NCBI RefSeq assembly: GCF_001522585.2
Contig: NZ_CP013372.1
Coordinates: 1,240,001-1,304,000, forward strand
From: Burkholderia sp. NRF60-BP8
Lineage (GTDB): Bacteria > Pseudomonadota > Gammaproteobacteria > Burkholderiales > Burkholderiaceae
Reading direction: 5' to 3'
DNA length: 64,000 nt
Position numbers and translations under genes: made by a program. This document shows, piece after piece, positions 60,321-64,000 of the stretch. Each line of letters begins with the position of its first letter. Position 1 is the first letter of the stretch. The notes under the pieces are model-generated. The model ran no database searches. It was not told where the DNA came from and worked only from the letters and a program-made list of their open reading frames with translations.

Positions 60321-60803
60321 ATGGCTACCCGCGAACGCACGCCGAAAACGCTCGACAATCAGGACCGCAAGATCCTCGGTGCATTGCAGAAAAATGCGCG
60401 TCTGTCGAACGCCGAACTGGCCGAACAGATCGGCATGTCGACCACCGCCTGCTGGAACCGCACGCGACAACTCGAACTCGACGGCTACATCGACGGCTAT
60501 GTCGCGCTGGTCAACCAGCGCAAGCTCGGCTACGCGGACATCGTGATCCTCGAAGTCACGCTCGATCGCCACGAGGACGACGCGCTGGCGCGCTTTGGCG
60601 CCGAGCTGGCGGCGCTGCCGGAGGTGCTCGAGGCGTATCTGGTGTCGGGGGAGTACGACTACTGGATCAAGGTGGCGGTGGACGGCACGGCCGGCTACGA
60701 GCGCTTCCTGCGCGAAAAGCTGTACCGGATTTCGAGCATCCGCCACAGCCGCTCGATGTTCGCGCTGCGGTGCATGAAGGACGTGCCTTCGATTCAGGTG
60801 TGA
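60321..60803 (+). CDS. Lrp/AsnC-family transcriptional regulator
   Basis: A 160-residue regulator. The HTH is at residues 12-60 (LDNQDRKILGALQKNARLSN, then GMSTTACWNRTRQLE), followed by the RAM ligand-binding domain (VLEAYLVSGEYDYWIKVAVD). ATG 60321 fits the family length. It is divergent from a LysE exporter and likely activates it in response to an amino acid. A -10-like TAGAAT is at 60285-60290. Confidence 0.93.
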   Translation: MATRERTPKTLDNQDRKILGALQKNARLSNAELAEQIGMSTTACWNRTRQLELDGYIDGYVALVNQRKLGYADIVILEVTLDRHEDDALARFGAELAALPEVLEAYLVSGEYDYWIKVAVDGTAGYERFLREKLYRISSIRHSRSMFALRCMKDVPSIQV

Positions 60804-61226
60804 CGGAGCGGAGCCGCGCGCGCGGCCGTCGTTGCAACGGCGGGCGTTGGCGGCGACGCGCTGGCGCGGACGAAACCGGCGAACGGCCGACGGCGACGGC
60901 TCGCCGGCGGGATGGCCGGCGAACACGCGAAAACGGAAGAATCTTCCGTCCGCGATGGCCGGGCACGATCGCGGGCCGGCCGGGAACGGCTTTGGGCCGA
61001 GGCATGCGGCCGGCGGCAATCCGTATCAATCGGCGCCGATATCGGGCCGAACCCGGCCTGAAACACGGCCTCGATACGATCTTGAAACGCTCGCCGCGTG
61101 GCGAGCGTATTCGGCCGGGACGAGCCCGGCCGCTTGCCAGCTGACCGGCGCGACCGCCGGTTGCCCGGCGCAACGGCCGCTGTCGGCGTGCGTCACCGCA
61201 AGCGCATCGAGCGGCCGGCAGTCGGC
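60804..61226. other. 423-bp gene-free region with two perfect hairpins
   Basis: No credible gene. It holds ACGGAAGA-A-TCTTCCGT (60933-60949) and ACGCTCGCC-GCGT-GGCGAGCGT (61087-61108), the latter a 9-bp stem with a 4-nt loop. The rest is GC-rich without further structure I can identify. A small RNA is possible but unproven. Confidence 0.4.
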
Positions 61227-61370
61227 TCAGCGCGGCAGGCGCGCGTGTGCTTCGGCGATGACTTCGCAGTTCGCGAGATGCAGTGCCCAGGCTTCTGCCA
61301 ACAGCTCGCCCACGCGTGCGAGCCAGCCAGCGGATTGGGTGGAACGATCGGAGACATTAGACGTTTGCAT
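61227..61370 (-). CDS. Small hypothetical protein (47 residues)
   Basis: An ORF beginning MQTSNVSDRSTQSAGWLARV and ending EAHARLPR; the second half would form an amphipathic helix (GELLAEAWALHLANCEVIAE). It lies downstream of a palindrome ATTAGGG-ATAA-CCCTAAT (61395-61412), which could be its promoter or operator. The frame is open further upstream. Nothing identifies its function, and it could be non-coding. Confidence 0.42.
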   Translation of the reverse strand: MQTSNVSDRSTQSAGWLARVGELLAEAWALHLANCEVIAEAHARLPR

Positions 61371-61394
61371 GACGAAGCCCCATGTAGGTGGCGA

Positions 61395-61412
61395 ATTAGG
61401 GATAACCCTAAT
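61395..61412. promoter_or_regulatory. Palindrome ATTAGGG-N4-CCCTAAT upstream of the small ORF
   Basis: Perfect 7-bp arms around ATAA, 24 bp upstream of the small ORF start. The surrounding 225 bp (61371-61595), between the small ORF and the tandem IclR gene, has lower GC than average. It may be an operator; the binding protein is unknown. Confidence 0.5.
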
Positions 61413-61595
61413 CATAGCGAAGGGCTGCCGTCTTGTGAAATGCGATTTCGTTATATGAGAATTACTGACAATTCCTGTTGCTGCTACGCAACATGAACGT
61501 CGGCGGCGCAGGCGTGCCGGACAGCCGCGACGCGGCCGTGCCGGCAAGGATGCACGTGGAGGAAAAAGGAATTCGAGCGTACGGAACGGGCGCGA

Positions 61596-63245
61596 TTACC
61601 GGCCGATCCATCCGAAGCGCCACGACAATCGCCGCGTCGCGGCCCGCAGCGTCTGCGCCAGCTCGCTGTCCGGCCCGCGCGGAAAGCCGCGCGACGAGCC
61701 GATGATCGCGATCACGAGCCGGATGCTGCCGGTGTGATCGAACACGGGTGCGGCAATCGTCCCGATGCCCGGCACCGGCGCGTCGAACGCGAAATCGAGT
61801 TCGTCCGCGCGGATCGCCGCGAGCCGGGCGCGGAAGGCCGCGTCGTCCGGTGCGGCGGGCGCGCCGGCGAGGCGCACGGGTTCGTTGGCGAGCAGGTCGG
61901 CCAGCACGTCGTCGGACATGCCGGACGCGAAAATCCGGCCGATCGCCGTATTGACGAGCGACATCACGGTGCCGACCTGCAGGCTCACGTGCTGCGGCCG
62001 CGCCGATTCCTCGAGCCGGATCACGGTCGGCCCGAGCGGCCCGAGCGTCGCGGCGGCCACGCTCATGTCGGTCGCGCCGGCGAGCGCGACGATCTCGGCT
62101 TCCGCGTCGCGCGTCGGCGACACGCGCTGCATCGCGATCAGGCCGAGCGCCTGCGCGAGCGGGCCGCCGTCGAAGCAGCCGGCGTCGTCGCGGCTCAGCA
62201 GGCCGATCTTCTGCAGGCTGACGAGATGCGGAAATGCCTTCGCGGCCGGCATGCCGGCCGCCGTCGCGAGATCGCGCAGCGGCAGCGCGCGACCTGCCGA
62301 CACCAGCGCGAGCAGCAGCTCGCCGGTGCTGTCGAGCGCATGGATTCCGCGCTGGGCTTTCGCGTCGTCGGCCAGCGCGGGCGGGACGCGCGCGGCGCCC
62401 GGCGCCGGCGCGGGCGCCGGTTCCGCACGCGCGGCGCCGAGCGACGCGGTGGCTTGCCGCGCCGCGTCGCGCAAGGCCGCCGCGATCGGGCCGTCCCAGT
62501 CGACATCGATCGATCCCGTCGAACCGATCACCGTCAACGCGAGTTGCAGGCGCCCGTGCGTATCGAAAACGGGCACGCACATCCCGCTGACGCCCGGGCT
62601 CGGCCGGTCGATGCTGCGTTCGATGCCGCGCAGGCGAATCGTGTCGAGGTCGACGTGTTGCGTATCGCCGTCGGGCGCGCCCGACGCGCTGTCGGCGCCG
62701 GCGAGCGTGCCGCCCGCGCCGGCCTGGCTGGCCGCCATCGCGTCGAGTTGCGCGGCGTCGCCGAACGCGCGGAACACCCGGCCGGTCGCCGTCGTGTCGA
62801 GCGACATCACCGAACCGACGTGCAGGTTCATGTGCAGCGGATAGCCGCCGCGCTCGATGCGCACGATCGTCGGGCCGAGCACGCCCGGCACCGACAGCGC
62901 GACGCTCAGGCCGACCGTTTCCGCGAGCCGCGCCGCGTGCGGCAGCGTCGCGCGGTAGGCCGGCTGGCGCTCGATCGACATCAGCCCGAGCCGCAGCGAC
63001 AGCGGGCCGGGTTCGTAGTTGCCGGTGATCGCATCGCGCTTGACGAGCGCGAGCCGCGTCAGGCTCACGAGATAGGTGTGCGCCTGCGCGGTGGAAAGAT
63101 CGGCGGCCGCGGCCAGCTCCGACAGCCCGAGCGGCTTGCGCCGGCGCGCGAGCGCGTCGAGCAGCCGGCCGCCGACCTCGACACTCTGGATACCGCGCTG
63201 CGCCTTGGGCGGCGCATCGTCCGCGCTGACTTCGTGGTTCTGCAC
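61596..63245 (-). CDS. Tandem (double) IclR-family regulator in one polypeptide
   Basis: A 549-residue protein made of two complete IclR units. Unit 1 (about residues 12-255) starts KAQRGIQSVEVGGRLLDALA with HTH LGLSELAAAADLSTAQAHTY. Unit 2 (about 275-549) starts KAQRGIHALDSTGELLLALV with HTH LPLRDLATAAGMPAAKAFPH. Each HTH is followed by an IclR effector domain, and the pairs are clearly homologous (for example GPTIVRIERGGYPLHMNLHVGS and GPTVIRLEESARPQHVSLQVGT). A linker rich in Ala/Pro (AEPAPAPAPGAARVPPAL) joins them. The start is GTG at 63245. It is divergent from an MBL-fold hydrolase gene, with a TTTGTCA-T-TGACAAA palindrome between. Normal IclR proteins are dimers or tetramers, so this is a built-in dimer. 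Confidence 0.88.
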   Translation of the reverse strand: MQNHEVSADDAPPKAQRGIQSVEVGGRLLDALARRRKPLGLSELAAAADLSTAQAHTYLVSLTRLALVKRDAITGNYEPGPLSLRLGLMSIERQPAYRATLPHAARLAETVGLSVALSVPGVLGPTIVRIERGGYPLHMNLHVGSVMSLDTTATGRVFRAFGDAAQLDAMAASQAGAGGTLAGADSASGAPDGDTQHVDLDTIRLRGIERSIDRPSPGVSGMCVPVFDTHGRLQLALTVIGSTGSIDVDWDGPIAAALRDAARQATASLGAARAEPAPAPAPGAARVPPALADDAKAQRGIHALDSTGELLLALVSAGRALPLRDLATAAGMPAAKAFPHLVSLQKIGLLSRDDAGCFDGGPLAQALGLIAMQRVSPTRDAEAEIVALAGATDMSVAAATLGPLGPTVIRLEESARPQHVSLQVGTVMSLVNTAIGRIFASGMSDDVLADLLANEPVRLAGAPAAPDDAAFRARLAAIRADELDFAFDAPVPGIGTIAAPVFDHTGSIRLVIAIIGSSRGFPRGPDSELAQTLRAATRRLSWRFGWIGR

Positions 63246-63341
63246 GCGATGATTCTTCCGTTGACGAAACCCCGCATGGTATCCGACGCCATTTCCCGCG
63301 CCAGCCCGCAGGTTTACCCGAATTAGACAATAACAAGCATG

Positions 63342-63356
63342 TTTGTCATTGACAAA
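63342..63356. promoter_or_regulatory. 15-bp palindrome TTTGTCA-T-TGACAAA, probable IclR-type operator
   Basis: It lies in the 177-bp gap between the tandem IclR gene and the MBL hydrolase gene, 67 bp before the latter's ATG. A related partial site is TTAGACAATAAC at 63323-63334. The AT-rich context also suits the promoters. Confidence 0.65.
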
Positions 63357-63422
63357 TATTCGGTGCGGGCAGATGATCCGCTCATTCCCCTCAACACATG
63401 GCTCGAAGCCACGGAACGCACA

Positions 63423-64000
63423 ATGGCCAAAGCATTTGCCTCCCAAGCCGATCTGGAAGAGAAGAAAGTCACCTGGACGCAATTGTCCGAGAACGCATAC
63501 GCGTACACGGCCGAAGGCGACCCGAATTCGGGCGTGATCGTCGGCGACGACAGCGTGCTGATCGTCGATACGACCGCGACGCCCGCGATGGCGCAGGACC
63601 TGATCGCGAAGATCCGCAGCGTGACCGACAAGCCGATCAAGCACGTGGTGCTGTCGCACTACCACGCGGTGCGCGTGCTCGGCGCGTCCGCGTACTTCGA
63701 CGAAGGCGCGCAGCACGTGATCGCGAGCCGCGGCACGTACGAGATGATCGTCGAGCGCGGCGAGGCCGACATGAAGTCGGAGATCGAGCGCTTTCCGCGC
63801 CTGTTCGCCGGCGTCGAGACGGTGCCGGGCCTGACCTGGCCGACGCTCGTGTTCGAGCGCGAGATCACGCTGTTCCTCGGCAAGCTCGAAGTGAAGATCA
63901 TGCACGTCGGCTCGGGCCACACGAAGGGCGACACGATCGTGTGGCTGCCGTCGCAGAAGGTGCTGTTCTCGGGCGACCTCGTCGAATACGACGCCGCGTG
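63423..64000 (+). CDS. MBL-fold metallo-hydrolase with degenerate metal motif (N-terminal part; runs off window)
   Basis: The first 192 residues of a metallo-beta-lactamase-fold protein: beta-strand GVIVGDDSVLIVDTTATPAM, then LSHYHAVRVLGASAYF in the place of HxHxDH, where the Asp and last His are replaced by Val and Arg, then VGSGHTKGDTIVWLPSQKVLFSGDLVEY with the later His and Asp. This set is seen in an uncharacterised group of MBL proteins from related bacteria (from memory). ATG 63423 has a weak ribosome-binding site. It is divergent from the tandem IclR gene and presumably regulated by it. The C-terminal part is outside the window. Confidence 0.85.
   Translation, partial: MAKAFASQADLEEKKVTWTQLSENAYAYTAEGDPNSGVIVGDDSVLIVDTTATPAMAQDLIAKIRSVTDKPIKHVVLSHYHAVRVLGASAYFDEGAQHVIASRGTYEMIVERGEADMKSEIERFPRLFAGVETVPGLTWPTLVFEREITLFLGKLEVKIMHVGSGHTKGDTIVWLPSQKVLFSGDLVEYDAA

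Noticed and set aside
1..64000. CRISPR arrays, tRNA or rRNA genes, complete insertion sequences or prophage genes
   Set aside because: I found no regularly spaced direct repeats of CRISPR size, no transposase or integrase and no recognisable RNA gene.

Overview
The window is GC-rich, densely packed DNA from a betaproteobacterium, most likely Burkholderia (B. cepacia complex type). The evidence is Burkholderia-style 16-stranded porins (mature starts SSVTMYG and SSVTLYG), two MocR regulators, many LysR/LacI/IclR/AraC/Crp regulators, RND efflux, and a GC-rich miniature repeat of a kind I recall as common in Burkholderiales. The low share of housekeeping genes and high share of transport, catabolism and regulation suggest a secondary chromosome; this is inference. 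I see no rRNA, tRNA, CRISPR array, prophage or complete insertion sequence. About 48 protein genes can be supported, two of them cut by the window edges.

Layout. 1-2330: end of an unknown gene, a zinc-free MDR oxidoreductase and a porin. 2489-6527: an iron(III)-type ABC importer (binding protein, fused double permease, ATPase). 6709-9533: a MocR regulator divergent from a Bcr/CflA MFS exporter. 9657-11922: a TctD/TctE-like two-component pair. 12004-25057: a sulfur-scavenging region. An eight-gene minus-strand operon holds an LLM flavin monooxygenase, a class II aldolase, a sulfonate-type ABC importer, a membrane c-type cytochrome, a second binding protein and a MOSC protein. A plus-strand SfnB-like flavoprotein diverges from it, followed by LysR, 3-mercaptopropionate dioxygenase and a four-domain rhodanese. 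25128-29422: glycerophosphodiesterase, squalene synthase, and a highly expressed-looking porin with a textbook terminator. 29527-33990: cupin, AhpD-like and MocR genes, then a LysR/SDR pair with a 27-bp inverted repeat between them. 34058-38697: a levan locus (levansucrase, GH32, LacI) with two palindromic operators 22 bp apart. 39058-40994: a DJ-1/PfpI protein and a XenA-like old yellow enzyme behind two TAGAC-N5-GTCTA operators, suggesting an electrophile-stress unit. 41110-45429: AI-2E-type permease, lipoprotein, SDR, AraC and LysE. 45529-54702: an RND efflux operon (permease, adaptor, outer-membrane factor) followed by a heavy-metal-type two-component system, with a Crp/Fnr regulator upstream. 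54871-64000: acyl-CoA ligase, chemoreceptor, YqaA-like protein, LysE/Lrp pair, a small ORF, a tandem double-IclR regulator, and the start of an MBL-fold hydrolase.

Most notable: an 81-bp in-frame insertion with a 7-bp target duplication inside the RND permease; a single-chain tandem IclR regulator divergent from an MBL hydrolase whose HxHxDH motif is degenerate; a c-type cytochrome and a MOSC protein inside a sulfonate operon; a micro-ORF linked by ATGA overlaps to both genes of a two-component pair; and several sharply defined operators (MocR 12-bp repeats, LacI, CRP-type, LysR-type, IclR-type).
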